Part shown: positions 19,801 to 29,300 of the stretch, piece after piece | Position numbering within the stretch: the first letter of the stretch is position 1 | Layout of the letters: each line of letters begins with the position of its first letter | DNA from: Actinomyces viscosus | GTDB taxonomy: Bacteria; Actinomycetota; Actinomycetes; Actinomycetales; Actinomycetaceae | Length of the DNA stretch: 64,000 nt | Direction: 5' to 3' | Assembly: GCF_900637975.1 (NCBI RefSeq) | Contig: NZ_LR134477.1 | Span: 2,356,001-2,420,000 of the forward strand | The notes under the pieces: model-generated | What the model saw: only the letters and a program-made list of their open reading frames with translations | Databases searched by the model: none | What the model was told of the DNA's origin: nothing | Program-made: the position numbers and the translations under genes

Positions 19801-19831
19801 GCAAGCACACCCCCCCCACCCCCACTCTTAC

Positions 19832-19854
19832 GTACTCTAAAAATGTTAGAGTAG
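19832..19854. promoter_or_regulatory. Palindrome copy 2, overlapping the regulator gene's start region
   Basis: TACTCTAA-N5-TTAGAGTA, ending 4 bp before the ATG at 19859, so a protein bound here would block transcription or translation start. A C-rich tract precedes it. The position points to autorepression by the downstream gene product. Confidence 0.75.
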
Positions 19855-19858
19855 ACCC

Positions 19859-21280
19859 ATGAGTCACGATGACATCGATGAGCTACTCAACCTCCCCATC
19901 GGCGAGCGCGGTGAACAGCTGGCTCGAGTACCGGAAAACCAGTGGTTCGAGCGCAAGTCGATCCGTGTCGATCAGAAGAGCTTCGCCAAGGCCATCATCG
20001 GGATGGCGAACGCGGAAGGTGGAACCGTCGTCGTCGGCTTGAGCGAGCAGCGGGTAGAGGGGATTGACTCCAACCCTTCTCGAACCAACGAGCTTCGCCA
20101 GGTACCGATGACCATGGTGGCTCCACCACTGCGCGCCCACTTCCGGGAGGTCTCAGTGATGAACGACAGGGGCGCACAAGACCACCTTCTCATCGCCCAG
20201 GTCCCTCCCAGCCGACACGCCCATCGACGCAGTGACGATACAGCCTTCCTGCGCATGGGTGACTCCACCGTGAAGCTCGACGGCCCTATGTGGGAAGAAC
20301 TGGTCTACGACCGGGAGGCGGAGACATATGAGGCCCAACCCGCCGGCATCACGATGGCCGAACTGAGCGGAGAGGCAATCGATCGCCTACGAGTGGAGAT
20401 CGGCGCGCACGGAGACGACTCCCACGTCTTACGCAGCCGCAGCCTCCTGACACATGACGGCAAGCCCACCATCGCCGCACTCTTACTCTTCGGCATCGCT
20501 CCTGAGCAGCTTCTGCCGCAGGCACTGGTGCGCGTCCTACGCTACCGAGAGGACGAAACAGGCACCGGAGCGCGCCAAACCATGGAGGCCGACGGCGATC
20601 GGCGCCTTGAGGGCCCCATCCCGGACGTCATCGCCAAAGCGGCTGCACTCATAGATCAGTGGGCACCCAAGCGTAGGGCCCTGAACGGGGGGACCTTCGG
20701 CCCCACGGACGTCATCCCTCGGGATGCCTGGCTGGAGGCCGTGGTGAACGCCGTCGTTCACCGCTCTTACTCCATGGCTGGGGACCACATCCGTGTGTCG
20801 ATCTTCCCTCACCGCATCGAGGTTTCCAGCCCGGGTCGCTTTCCCGGACTGAGCGACCCGAGCCGCCCGCTCGAGATCGCGCGGTACGCGCGCAACCCCC
20901 GTATCGCGAGGGTGTGCGCGGACCTTGGAATCACGCAGGAACTCGGCGAAGGCATTCGACGCATGGTTGACGACATGCGCCGGGCCGGCCTCTCAGACCC
21001 CCACTATCGTCAGACCTCAACCAGCGTCATCGTGAGGCTCGATGCGACATCAGCCATCTCGAGCGACGTCATCAAGAGACTTCCCCACGGATCGCTCGAG
21101 ATCGTCACACTCCTGCGAAGCACCGGACCATTGGCCACCGGAGAGATCGCGTCGGGCGTGAACGCATCCCGCCCGACGGTCCTTCGGTGGCTTAAGAGAC
21201 TGCGCGAAGAAGGGCTGGTAGAGCGAAGGGGACAGTCACCGCGGGACCCGCGGGCCACGTGGTATGTGCCTGGCACCTAA
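19859..21280 (+). CDS. AlbA_2/Schlafen-like putative transcriptional regulator with ATPase-like and winged-helix domains
   Basis: 473 aa. Residues about 25-145 are an AlbA_2 (Schlafen-type) domain: WFERKS, FAKAIIGMANAEGGTVVVGL, then FLRMGDSTVKL. Residues about 280-340 resemble the HATPase_c_4 segment (WLEAVVNAVVHRSYS, IRVSIFPHRIEVSSPGRFPG, LGEGIRRMVDDM). The C-terminus (about 410-473) is a winged helix: GPLATGEIASGVNASRPTVL then WLKRLREEGLVERRG. Family members are mostly uncharacterised regulators. The gene starts 4 bp after a palindrome and is bracketed by long direct repeats; its GC is lower than its neighbours, suggesting acquisition. No clear Shine-Dalgarno precedes the ATG because the palindrome occupies that space. 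Confidence 0.88.
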   Translation: MSHDDIDELLNLPIGERGEQLARVPENQWFERKSIRVDQKSFAKAIIGMANAEGGTVVVGLSEQRVEGIDSNPSRTNELRQVPMTMVAPPLRAHFREVSVMNDRGAQDHLLIAQVPPSRHAHRRSDDTAFLRMGDSTVKLDGPMWEELVYDREAETYEAQPAGITMAELSGEAIDRLRVEIGAHGDDSHVLRSRSLLTHDGKPTIAALLLFGIAPEQLLPQALVRVLRYREDETGTGARQTMEADGDRRLEGPIPDVIAKAAALIDQWAPKRRALNGGTFGPTDVIPRDAWLEAVVNAVVHRSYSMAGDHIRVSIFPHRIEVSSPGRFPGLSDPSRPLEIARYARNPRIARVCADLGITQELGEGIRRMVDDMRRAGLSDPHYRQTSTSVIVRLDATSAISSDVIKRLPHGSLEIVTLLRSTGPLATGEIASGVNASRPTVLRWLKRLREEGLVERRGQSPRDPRATWYVPGT

Positions 21281-21334
21281 CCCCTACCGCAGCTACCTCA
21301 CCACTCTCAACAGAAGCCTCCAGCCACCTACTTA

Positions 21335-21489
21335 CATCTACTCTAAACTTTTTAGAGTAGCCACCCAAGGGCTACGGAACGTTGAAATCACGGGGAAATC
21401 CACGCCCCGAGTGACACTACTGTCAACCTACTCGAACGCTACTTGAACACCACTCGAGACCCTTCCACAGGTCTCACCGCACACCCCTC
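21335..21489. repeat. Right long direct repeat (155 bp) of the AlbA_2 element
   Basis: Second copy of the repeat at 19647-19800, beginning 54 bp after the regulator stop. It ends about 90 bp before the ABC transporter start, so its palindrome could also influence that operon. Confidence 0.9.
21338..21360. promoter_or_regulatory. Palindrome copy 3 (putative operator)
   Basis: Identical to copy 1 (perfect 10-bp arms around CTT). It lies upstream of the ABC exporter genes starting at 21580, which may therefore share control with the AlbA_2 regulator. Confidence 0.7.
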
Positions 21490-21579
21490 AAGCGCGATCC
21501 GCGCCCGGGGCACCTCTCACCATCGGCAATGGGGACCTTTCCCCAGCCAGCACCCACCGTGGGACAGTACCCTCCCCTT

Positions 21580-22524
21580 ATGAGCATTGAAGTCTCTCAG
21601 CTCACCCGCTTCTTCGGTCGGGCGCCCGCGGTGCGCCAGCTGGACATGTCGGTGCCCGACGGCGCCGTCACCGGCCTGGTCGGCCCCAACGGCGCCGGCA
21701 AGACGACGCTGCTGCTCATGCTGGCGGCTCTCCTGGCCCCGGACTCCGGGACGATCCGCGTCGCGGGCCTGGACCCGGTCACCCAGTCCCGCGAGGTCCA
21801 CCGCGCCGTGGGCTGGATGCCCGACGCCTTCGGCACCTGGGACTCCCTGACCTGCACCGAGATCCTCTTGACCTTCGCCGCCGCCCAGGGGATGGACGCC
21901 GACGCCGCCCGCACCCGCGCCGTCGAGATGCTCACCCTGGTCCACCTCGACGAGCTGGCGCGCACGCCGGCCCGGGTCCTCTCCCGGGGCCAGAAGCAGC
22001 GTCTGGGGCTGGCCCGTGCCCTCATCCACGACCCCACGGTGCTGCTCCTGGACGAGCCGGCCGCCGGCATGGACCCCCGCTCACGTGCCGATCTGCGCGT
22101 CCTGCTGCGCGACCTGGCCTCGGGTGGGACCACGGTCCTGCTCTCCAGCCACATCCTGTCAGAGATGGAGGAGATGGTCGACGGCGTCGTCTTCATGTCC
22201 CGCGGAACCGCCGTCCCCTCGCCGTCGGAGCAGGTCCCGGCCGGGGCCGACGCGGCCGACGGTGCCGCGAGCCCGGTCCCGGTGCACCGGACCTGGCGGA
22301 TGCGAGCCCTGGACGCCGGACGCCTCAACGACTGGGCCGGCTCCGCGCAGCTGCCCGCCACGCCGGAGGAGGACGGGACCGTGCGCCTGCCGGTCGCCGA
22401 CGACGCGGCGGCGGCCCGCCTGCTGCGCGAGGCCCTCGAGGCCGGGGTGGAGGTCGTCTCCTTCGCCCCGCTGCCGGGAACCCTGGAGGAGACCTACCTG
22501 GCTCTGGAAGGAGAACGCCGATGA
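21580..22524 (+). CDS. ABC transporter ATP-binding protein
   Basis: ATPase subunit of an exporter (ABC-2 type partner downstream). Walker A is GPNGAGKTTL, the signature is LSRGQKQRLGLARAL, Walker B is VLLLDEPAAGMD, and the switch His is in SSHILSEME. After the ATPase core there is a C-terminal domain of about 80 residues, common in DrrA/NatA-type ATPases. Begun at ATG 21580 (314 aa) where homology begins; the frame is open to 21529 but that part is nonconserved. Overlaps the permease by 4 bp. Substrate unknown. Confidence 0.9.
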   Translation: MSIEVSQLTRFFGRAPAVRQLDMSVPDGAVTGLVGPNGAGKTTLLLMLAALLAPDSGTIRVAGLDPVTQSREVHRAVGWMPDAFGTWDSLTCTEILLTFAAAQGMDADAARTRAVEMLTLVHLDELARTPARVLSRGQKQRLGLARALIHDPTVLLLDEPAAGMDPRSRADLRVLLRDLASGGTTVLLSSHILSEMEEMVDGVVFMSRGTAVPSPSEQVPAGADAADGAASPVPVHRTWRMRALDAGRLNDWAGSAQLPATPEEDGTVRLPVADDAAAARLLREALEAGVEVVSFAPLPGTLEETYLALEGERR

Positions 22525-23603
22525 CCTGGACCGGTGTGCGCACCATCATGGTGCTCGAGCTGCGCCAGCGGGTGAGGGCCACGCGCTGGCGCGTCATGCT
22601 GGGGATCTGGCTGGCCGTCCTCATCCTGCTGTGCGGCGGACTGACGATCACCGTGGAGACGATGGGCCCCGGGCCGTCCAGGGACTACGTCGTGGCACTC
22701 TACGACCTCGTCGTCTGCTTCGTCCTGGGGATCGGGCTCATCGTGGCCCCCACGCTGTCGGCGACATCGATCAACGGCGACCGGGCCGACGCGACCCTGG
22801 CGCTGCTGCAGGCCACCGCGCTGCGCAGCCAGGAGATCGTCGTCGGCAAGCTGCTGGCGGCCTGGGTCGCGGCGATCGCCTTCCTGGGGGTGGCGGCGCC
22901 CTTCCTCATCATCCTGACCGTCGCGGGCGGATCGCACTGGCAGGCGCTCGTCGCCCACCTGGTCATCCTCGTCTTCACGCTGGGGGCGGTGTGCGCGATC
23001 GGCCTGGGGTTCTCCAGCCTGACGGCGCGCCCCTCGGCCTCGGCGGTGCTGACCTACATCGTGGTGGCCGCCCTGACCGTCGGGACGCCCTTGGCCACGG
23101 CCATCGCCTCGTCCGTGGTGACCGGCACGCAGACCGAGGTGCTCTACGAGGTGAGCTACGACGACTCCACTGATGACAAGGTCGTGTGCCAGACCGAGCC
23201 GGAGACCTCCACCCACGACGTCACCCGCACCGACCGGATCTGGTGGATGCTGGCCCCCAACCCCTTCGTGGCCCTGGGGGACGCCACCGCGCACGTACCG
23301 CTTCAGCCGGCCAGCAGGGGCAGCATCTACAGCCCGTCACCGCTGACGATCATCGGCAGGGTGATCGACGGGATGCGCGACCCCCAGCCCGAGCGGGTCG
23401 TCCACAACCCCTGCGAGGTGGACGACTCCGATGACGACTCGTCGCCCACGCCGGCCGGTGACGCCCCGACGACGCGGCACCTGGCCTTCTGGCCCGCGAG
23501 CCTTGTAGCACTCATGGCTCTGGGGGTCGGCGGCGTGGTGACGGCCAGTCGGCGCCTGCGCGTCCCGGCCGGCAGGCTGCCGCGCGGCATCCGTCTGGCC
23601 TGA
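22521..23603 (+). CDS. ABC-2 type permease
   Basis: Membrane subunit paired with the ATPase at 21580 (ATGA overlap). About six hydrophobic segments are seen: VMLGIWLAVLILLCGGLTI, a helix near VVCFVLGIGLIVAPTLSA, AAWVAAIAFLGVAAPFLIIL, LVILVFTLGAVCAIGLG, VLTYIVVAALTVGTPLATAI and a last one near PASLVALMALGVGGVV. The segment DATLALLQATALRSQEIVVGK is typical of ABC-2 permeases. A large extracytoplasmic loop of about 120 residues with Cys and charged residues lies between the fifth and last helices. Substrate unknown. Confidence 0.85.
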   Translation: MTWTGVRTIMVLELRQRVRATRWRVMLGIWLAVLILLCGGLTITVETMGPGPSRDYVVALYDLVVCFVLGIGLIVAPTLSATSINGDRADATLALLQATALRSQEIVVGKLLAAWVAAIAFLGVAAPFLIILTVAGGSHWQALVAHLVILVFTLGAVCAIGLGFSSLTARPSASAVLTYIVVAALTVGTPLATAIASSVVTGTQTEVLYEVSYDDSTDDKVVCQTEPETSTHDVTRTDRIWWMLAPNPFVALGDATAHVPLQPASRGSIYSPSPLTIIGRVIDGMRDPQPERVVHNPCEVDDSDDDSSPTPAGDAPTTRHLAFWPASLVALMALGVGGVVTASRRLRVPAGRLPRGIRLA

Positions 23604-23653
23604 ACGGCACTTCCCTCCTCGCCACCACCGCCTCGGCTGCCGCCTCCTCTCAT

Positions 23654-23720
23654 CGAGCCGGGCATTTCTCGCGTAGCCCCACGGTTTTTCTGTCCGGCTA
23701 CGCGAGAAATGCCCGGCTCG
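23654..23720. repeat. Palindromic repeat family A, copy 2 (perfect 25-bp arms)
   Basis: CGAGCCGGGCATTTCTCGCG and its continuation (23654-23678) is exactly complementary to 23696-23720 across a 17-base loop containing GGTTTTTCTG. It lies between convergent ABC permease genes. The perfect long stem would form a very stable hairpin in both transcripts and is a likely bidirectional terminator. Confidence 0.85.
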
Positions 23721-23744
23721 CCGCAAGGGATAAGTGGCCCTCAG

Positions 23745-24512
23745 TCAGGCTGTCTTCCACCGGAACAGCCGGGCCCCCAGCAGGCCGCAGACCACCGTCA
23801 TACCGGCGAGCACCGCCAGCGCCGTCCCATAATCCGCCCAGGACCGGCCGGACCACATCCCCTGCACAAGGTCGACCAGGTAGCGGAAGGGCGAGTAGCG
23901 GGCCACGCGCTGGACGCCCTGCGGGATCTGGCTCTGGGGGACGAAGGCCCCGGAGGTCATCATGATGACGATGAACAATCCGTTCCCGATCCCGGTGGCG
24001 GCGCGGGAGGACGGATAGAGGGCGGCCAGCGTGTATCCCAGCGCCAGGAAGGCCACCAGCCCAAGGGCTGCGGCTGCCAGGACCGCCACCGGGTTGCCCT
24101 GGAGCCTCACCCCGAAGCCGAGGGCTCCCACCAGCAGCGCCAGGACGATGCCTACCAGGCTGACGAGGAAGTTGACGGTCAGGTCGGCCGCCACGAAGAC
24201 CCGCGGGCTCAGCGGCGTGGCCCGCAGGCGAGTCAGGGCCCCGCTCTCGCGCAGCTGGAGCTGACTGGTGGGCAGGATGATGATGCCGGTCATCCCCACC
24301 ACGAGGCAGGCGCAGGCCGGCAAGGTGGCGTCCATGAAGCCACGGCCCCCGAACTGGGGGTTGGGCTCGTTGCCGAAGAGCACGCCGAGGATCACCACCA
24401 GCAGCGGGGCGAGGATCAGGGTGAAGAACAGGCCGACGGGCTCACGCAGGGTCGAGCGGGTCAGCATGACGAGCAGGGTTGTATAGGTTCGGCGGGTGCG
24501 CGTGGTCGGCAT
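23745..24512 (-). CDS. ABC-2 type permease (DrrB-like)
   Basis: Membrane subunit of a second exporter. Six predicted helices are visible, including GLFFTLILAPLLVVILGVLF near the N-terminus, ACACLVVGMTGIIILP, and VLAGMTVVCGLLGARLF at the end. LRESGALTRLRATPLSPRVF is the conserved cytoplasmic segment of DrrB-type permeases, and YSPFRYLVDLVQGMWSG the typical C-terminal one. The gene follows its ATPase (stop at 24574) after 61 bp. Substrate unknown; drug or lipid export is typical for the family. Confidence 0.88.
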   Translation of the reverse strand: MPTTRTRRTYTTLLVMLTRSTLREPVGLFFTLILAPLLVVILGVLFGNEPNPQFGGRGFMDATLPACACLVVGMTGIIILPTSQLQLRESGALTRLRATPLSPRVFVAADLTVNFLVSLVGIVLALLVGALGFGVRLQGNPVAVLAAAALGLVAFLALGYTLAALYPSSRAATGIGNGLFIVIMMTSGAFVPQSQIPQGVQRVARYSPFRYLVDLVQGMWSGRSWADYGTALAVLAGMTVVCGLLGARLFRWKTA

Positions 24513-24573
24513 GGTGGTGTCTCTTCTCAGCGCTTGTTGTCTTGATAGTCGGTTTCGGCGGAGCCTTGACCGG

Positions 24574-25482
24574 TCATGAGTCCCGGAGGGCGCGCCCGGT
24601 GAGGTTGAGGAAGACCTCCTCCAGACCCGGTGAGTGGGTCTCCATGTCCTGCACGACGACGTCGGCCTGCGCCAGGTGGGCCAGGACCGCCTGAGCGAAA
24701 GCGCCCGTTCCGCCGACGACGGTGACGGCGCCGTCGGTGGTCACGGAGGTGACGCCTTCGACGTCGGACAGGCTCGCCGGAGCAGGCGCACCGAGTCTGA
24801 TCCGGAGCGTGACCTGGCCGCCGTGGGCCGCGATGAGCGCCGGGATCGTGTCGAGGGCGATGACGCGTCCGTGGTCGATGACGGCGACCCGGTCGCACAG
24901 GGCCTCGGCCTCTTCCATGTAGTGGGTGGTCAGGACCACCGTCTTGCCGCGCTCGCGGATGTCGCGCACGACGTCCCACATGGCCAGCCGCGCCTGGGGG
25001 TCGAGCGCGGTGGTCAGCTCGTCGAGGAAGAGCAGCTCGGGGTCGTGAACGAGGGCCAGGGCGATGAAGACGCGCTGGCGCTCCCCACCGGAGAGCCGGG
25101 CGACGTCGGTCTTCTCCTTGGAGGCGATGCCGAGGCGCTCCAGCAGCGGACGCCAGGGCAAGGACTGGTCGTAGAAGGAGGAGAAGAGCTCGAGGGCCTC
25201 TCCGACCCGTAGTCGGGGCAGGAGCGCGGCCTGCTGGAGCTGGATGCCGGTGCGGTGGGCGAGCTCGCCGGCATCCTTGACGGGGTGCAGGCCCAGGACG
25301 GAGATCTCTCCGGAGGTGGGTTCGTCGAAGCCCTCGATGCTGGAGAGCAGTGTGGTCTTACCAGCGCCGTTGGGGCCGATGATGCCGAAGATCTCGCCGT
25401 CGGCGACCTGGAGGCTGACGTCGTCGACAGCGGTGAGCTCCCTGAAGCGGCGGGTGACGTGGGTGCAGGTGACGGCGTTCAT
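24574..25482 (-). CDS. ABC transporter ATP-binding protein (DrrA/CcmA-like)
   Basis: ATPase subunit for the permease at 23745. Walker A GPNGAGKTTL, signature RLSGGERQRVFIALAL, Walker B LLFLDELTTALD, and switch His in LTTHYMEEAEAL. Walker B ends DEL rather than the usual DEP. The C-terminal 80 residues form the small regulatory domain seen in this family. ATG 25482 has CAGGAG at good spacing. The upstream space to recR carries a repeat-family-A palindrome. Confidence 0.92.
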   Translation of the reverse strand: MNAVTCTHVTRRFRELTAVDDVSLQVADGEIFGIIGPNGAGKTTLLSSIEGFDEPTSGEISVLGLHPVKDAGELAHRTGIQLQQAALLPRLRVGEALELFSSFYDQSLPWRPLLERLGIASKEKTDVARLSGGERQRVFIALALVHDPELLFLDELTTALDPQARLAMWDVVRDIRERGKTVVLTTHYMEEAEALCDRVAVIDHGRVIALDTIPALIAAHGGQVTLRIRLGAPAPASLSDVEGVTSVTTDGAVTVVGGTGAFAQAVLAHLAQADVVVQDMETHSPGLEEVFLNLTGRALRDS

Positions 25483-25653
25483 CAGGACTCCTGGGTGATG
25501 TGTCCGTCGAGGTGGATCGCCTCAGCGGGAGGGTTCTGTGCGCCCTCGCCCCTCCATCGTCGCACCGTATAACTAGTTTTACAAGTCTTACCGCAGTTGT
25601 CGGTTAATTCCCGTACCAACGAGGCCCCGACCGCCTCCCCGCCTTACATTCGT

Positions 25654-25720
25654 CGAGCCGGGCACTTCTCGCGTAGCCGGACAGAAGAACCGTGGGACCA
25701 CGCGAAGAATGCCCGGCTCG
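25654..25720. repeat. Palindromic repeat family A, copy 3 (inverted relative to copy 2)
   Basis: Arms 25654-25678 and 25696-25720 with a 17-base loop, same dimensions as copy 2. The loop (GGACAGAAGAACCGTGGG region) is the reverse complement of the loop type in copy 2, so the element is inserted in the opposite orientation. It lies just downstream of recR and is its likely terminator. Confidence 0.8.
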
Positions 25721-25741
25721 GCAAGGAGACCGGGTGGAGTC

Positions 25742-26350
25742 TCAGTCCTCGACGCGACGTCGGCCCTCGAAGGCCCGCCCGAGGGTGACCTCGTCGGCGT
25801 ACTCCAGGTCAGCCCCCACGGGCAGGCCGGAGGCGAGCCGGGAGACGGGCACGGCCATGGTGCGCAGCATGCGGGTGAGGTAGGCGGCGGTGGCCTCGCC
25901 GACGACGTCGGGGTCGGTGGCCAGGATGACCTCCTCAACCTCGCCGGCCCCCAGGCGGCTGAAGAGCTCGCGCACGCGCAGGTCGTCGGGGCCGACGCCG
26001 TTGATGGGGTCGATGGCGCCGCCGAGCACGTGGTAGAGGCCCCGGTACTCGCGGGTGCGCTCGATGGCGACGACGTCCTTGGGCTCCTCGACGACGCAGA
26101 TGACGCGCTGGTCGCGGCGGGGGTCGCGGCAGATCGCGCACCGGGGGGCCTCGGCGATGTTGCCGCAGGTCTCGCAGAAGCGGACCTTGGCCTTGACGGC
26201 GCGCAGGGCCTCGATGAGGCGCTCGACGGAGGCCGAGTCGGCGGCGAGGACGTGGAAGGCCATGCGCTGGGCGGACTTGGGGCCGATGCCGGGCAGCTCG
26301 CCGAACTCGTCGATGAGGTCCTGGACGGCGCCTTCGTAGACGGCGGGCAT
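25742..26350 (-). CDS. recR: Recombination mediator RecR
   Basis: Works with RecF/RecO to load RecA at gaps. The N-terminal helix-hairpin-helix [15 protein letters not shown], the four-cysteine zinc finger CETCGNI..RCAICRD, and the Toprim domain ([31 protein letters not shown]) are all in place. Length 202 aa is standard. The gene begins one base after the dnaX stop (TGACATG), the classic dnaX-recR arrangement. Confidence 0.97.
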   Translation of the reverse strand: MPAVYEGAVQDLIDEFGELPGIGPKSAQRMAFHVLAADSASVERLIEALRAVKAKVRFCETCGNIAEAPRCAICRDPRRDQRVICVVEEPKDVVAIERTREYRGLYHVLGGAIDPINGVGPDDLRVRELFSRLGAGEVEEVILATDPDVVGEATAAYLTRMLRTMAVPVSRLASGLPVGADLEYADEVTLGRAFEGRRRVED

Positions 26351-26351
26351 G

Positions 26352-29300
26352 TCAGCGTCCCTCCTGGGTCACGGTGACCTCTTCGATGACCTGGGCGCCG
26401 AGGATGCGCTTGACGACCTCGAGCCCGACGACGCCGGCGTCCTCGGCGTCGGGGTCGTCGTCGCTGGGGGTGTCGTCGGCCAGGGAGTCGGCGCCGGTGT
26501 CCTGCGCGGCGGCGCGGGCGGCGGCCATGGCCGCGGCCAGGCGTGAGCCCGCGATGCCCGACGGCGCCCAGGTGGAGTCGTCCTCGGGCGGGGCGCTCGG
26601 GGCGCTGGGCTCCTCGAGGGCCGGGCCGGGGCTGAAGGGACTCGACGGCGTTCCCTCCCAGGTCACGGGGGCCAGACCGGGCGACCCGGCGGTGACGCCG
26701 GGCGCACCGGACGCGCTGCCGGCGGCCGGCGCCTGCGGCGACTGCGGAGACGGAGGCTGCTGGAAGGACTGGGGGGCGGCTGGGGACGATGCGGCCCCGC
26801 CGGGAATCTCCGGCAGGGCGCGCAGACGGTGGACGGTGGCCAGGGGCGCCTCGTCGGGCGCCTGCGCGGCGGGGGCGGAGCGGGACTGCACGGGCGACGG
26901 CGCAGCGGGAGCCGGAGTCGGGACCGGAGCAGACTGGGCGGCCACGGTGCCCCCTCCGGGGACCGCGACGGGCCCCCACCCGTCGTCGGGGTCGGCGCTG
27001 TCGGAGGCGTGAGCGGACGCTGAGGCCGTCACCGGGGCAGGTGCCGGGGCCGAGCCGCCCCCGGGGACCGCGACGGGTCCCCACCCGTCGTCGGGGTCGG
27101 TGGGGTTCGCGGGGCTCCCCTGGGCCGACGCCACCGGGACCGGCCGGGCTGTGGGAGCCGGGGGCGCGGAGGACGCGGAGAAGGACGGAGACGGCGGGGA
27201 GGCCGGGGAGACAGCCTGGAAGTCGGAGGGCGCGGGACCGGCCGGCGCCGTGCGCGGCTCGGGCGAGGCCGCGGCGGCCTGCGCGACGGCGCCTGCAGCG
27301 GCAGGGTCCCCGGCGGGCCGAGTCCACTGAGCCGGTCCGGAGGACTCGGCGGCGCCGTCGTATCGCGAGTACCCCGGGGCCTCGGCGTAGGGGTCGGGGC
27401 CCCAGTCATCGTCGGGCGGGGGCTCGATGATCGGGGAGCCGTCGTCCCAGGTCGTGGAGACGGGGCGGCGCGCATGAGTGCGGTCGGCGGGATCAACACC
27501 GACCGACCGGGCCGCTCCGGCAGCGGCCGCATCGGCACGATCGCGAACGTCAGGCACACCAGCCCCTTCTGCTGCCCTGAGGGTCGGATCGGTCACCGCC
27601 GAGTCATCGTAGGCCCTGTCGACACCGGCGACGCCCGCCCGGGGGACAGCGGCAGACGAGGCGGAGGGCGCACCAGCCTCGTAGGAGCCCTGCGGTCCGC
27701 CGCCATCTTGATCGGCACCGCTGGCATGACCACCTCCCACCGAACCGGCGACGACCTGCGCGGAGCCCTGGACGCTGGAGCCGACATCGCCGTCTGACGC
27801 CTCTCCACCGTGAACGGCCGAGTCGACGGCGCCCGTCTGCGGGGCGGGAGCGCTGGGGCCCGCGTCCGAGGCGACAGCGTTGCGCAGGCCCGGGGCTCCA
27901 CCGTCTCCAGCACTGTGGCCGGCAGCGGAGCCGACAGCGGGGCCAGCAGGGGCGGCGCTGGGTCCGGCACCGCCCGCGTCACCGGCTCCGGCGGATCCGG
28001 TGCCGAAGCCGCCCGGGCCCTGAGGGCCACCGGTCCCTCCGCCTCCACCCGGACCTCCGGCTCCACCGGGACCACCCGGTCCGTCGGGCCCGTCACCGGC
28101 AACGATGGCGTGCACCTCAAGGCGCAGACCGAGGGCCTGGTGGAGGGCGGCGGAGAAGATGGGACCGTGCCCGCCGTTCTCGAAGGCGCCCACGAGACCG
28201 GGCGCTGCGAACAGCAGGGTGAAGACCCCTCCGGAGACGGTGCCCGGCCGGGAGTTGGGGCCAACCAGGGCCCAGGTCGCGCGCCGCGAGCGCTTGGCCG
28301 CCTCGAGAACCTCCTCCCAGCGGGTGCGGATCATCTCCGCGTCGGCGGCCTCGGCCCCACCCGGACCGCCGACGGCGCCAGGACCCTGGGGGACGGGGGC
28401 CGCCGGCGCGCTCGCCTGCCCGGTTCCGGGTGCGGGCTGCTCGACCGGCCGCTGGGGCGGCGCGGCCGACGGAGCCGAAGGACCCCACGAGGCGGAGGCC
28501 GAGGACGCGGCGGAAGCCGCCGGCCCGCGGTGCGGGGCGGCGTCGTTCGGACCATCCCAGCTGACGGCGGCGCCGGCCTGCGGAGCCTGCGCAGCCGACG
28601 TCGGGCCCGCGGCGGGCGCCGAGGGCGCGGCCGGGGCGGATGCCGACGCCGGGGACGCCAGGCCTGTCCGGGGGCCACCGGGCTCGTTCCAGCCGCCCGC
28701 GTTCGGGGTCTGCCCCCAGCCGTCGTCGGCCTGAGGGGCCTGGGGCACCCCGGGAGCTGCGGTGGGAGCGGTGCTCCCGTCATTCCCCGCTCCCCCGGCG
28801 TTCTCGGGCCGTTGGCCCCCGCGCCGCCCGGCGGCATCCGCGGAGGCCTGCCGGGCGATCTGGGCGGCCATCTCGCGCCCGGAGCCGGCGGGCATGCCAC
28901 CCGAGGCGTTGGCAGGGCCCGCCCCGGGAGCGGGCGACGGCGTCGGCCCGGCGGCCCCGGTCTGTCCTGCGGCTCCGGCCTGCCCCGCGGCTCCGGCCTG
29001 CCCTGCCGCGCCCGCAGCGCCACCGGCCTGGACGTGACCGGCCGGGATGAGCAGGCGGGCCACGAGCAGCTCGAGCTGGAGGCGGGGGGAGGTGGCGCCG
29101 ACCATGGCCGTAAGTGCCTGAGCGGTGGTGTCGGCGGCGCGGGAGAGGGCCGCGGCCCCCATGGTGCGGGCCTGAAGGTCCATGCGCTCGAGCTCGTCGA
29201 GAGGCATGGAGCCGAGCGCCGCGCCGGCCTCGGAGCCGGCCAGGGCGATGACGAGGAGGTCGCGCAGGCGCGCGAGCAGGTCCTCGACGAAGCGCCTGGG

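Noticed and set aside
19647..21489. Insertion sequence or transposon
   Set aside because: Long direct repeats are present, but there is no transposase, no terminal inverted repeat pair at the outer ends and no target duplication.
28960..29040. Tandem repeat suggestive of a CRISPR or minisatellite locus
   Set aside because: The repeat encodes GAAGQA-type residues within the dnaX frame and has no spacers.
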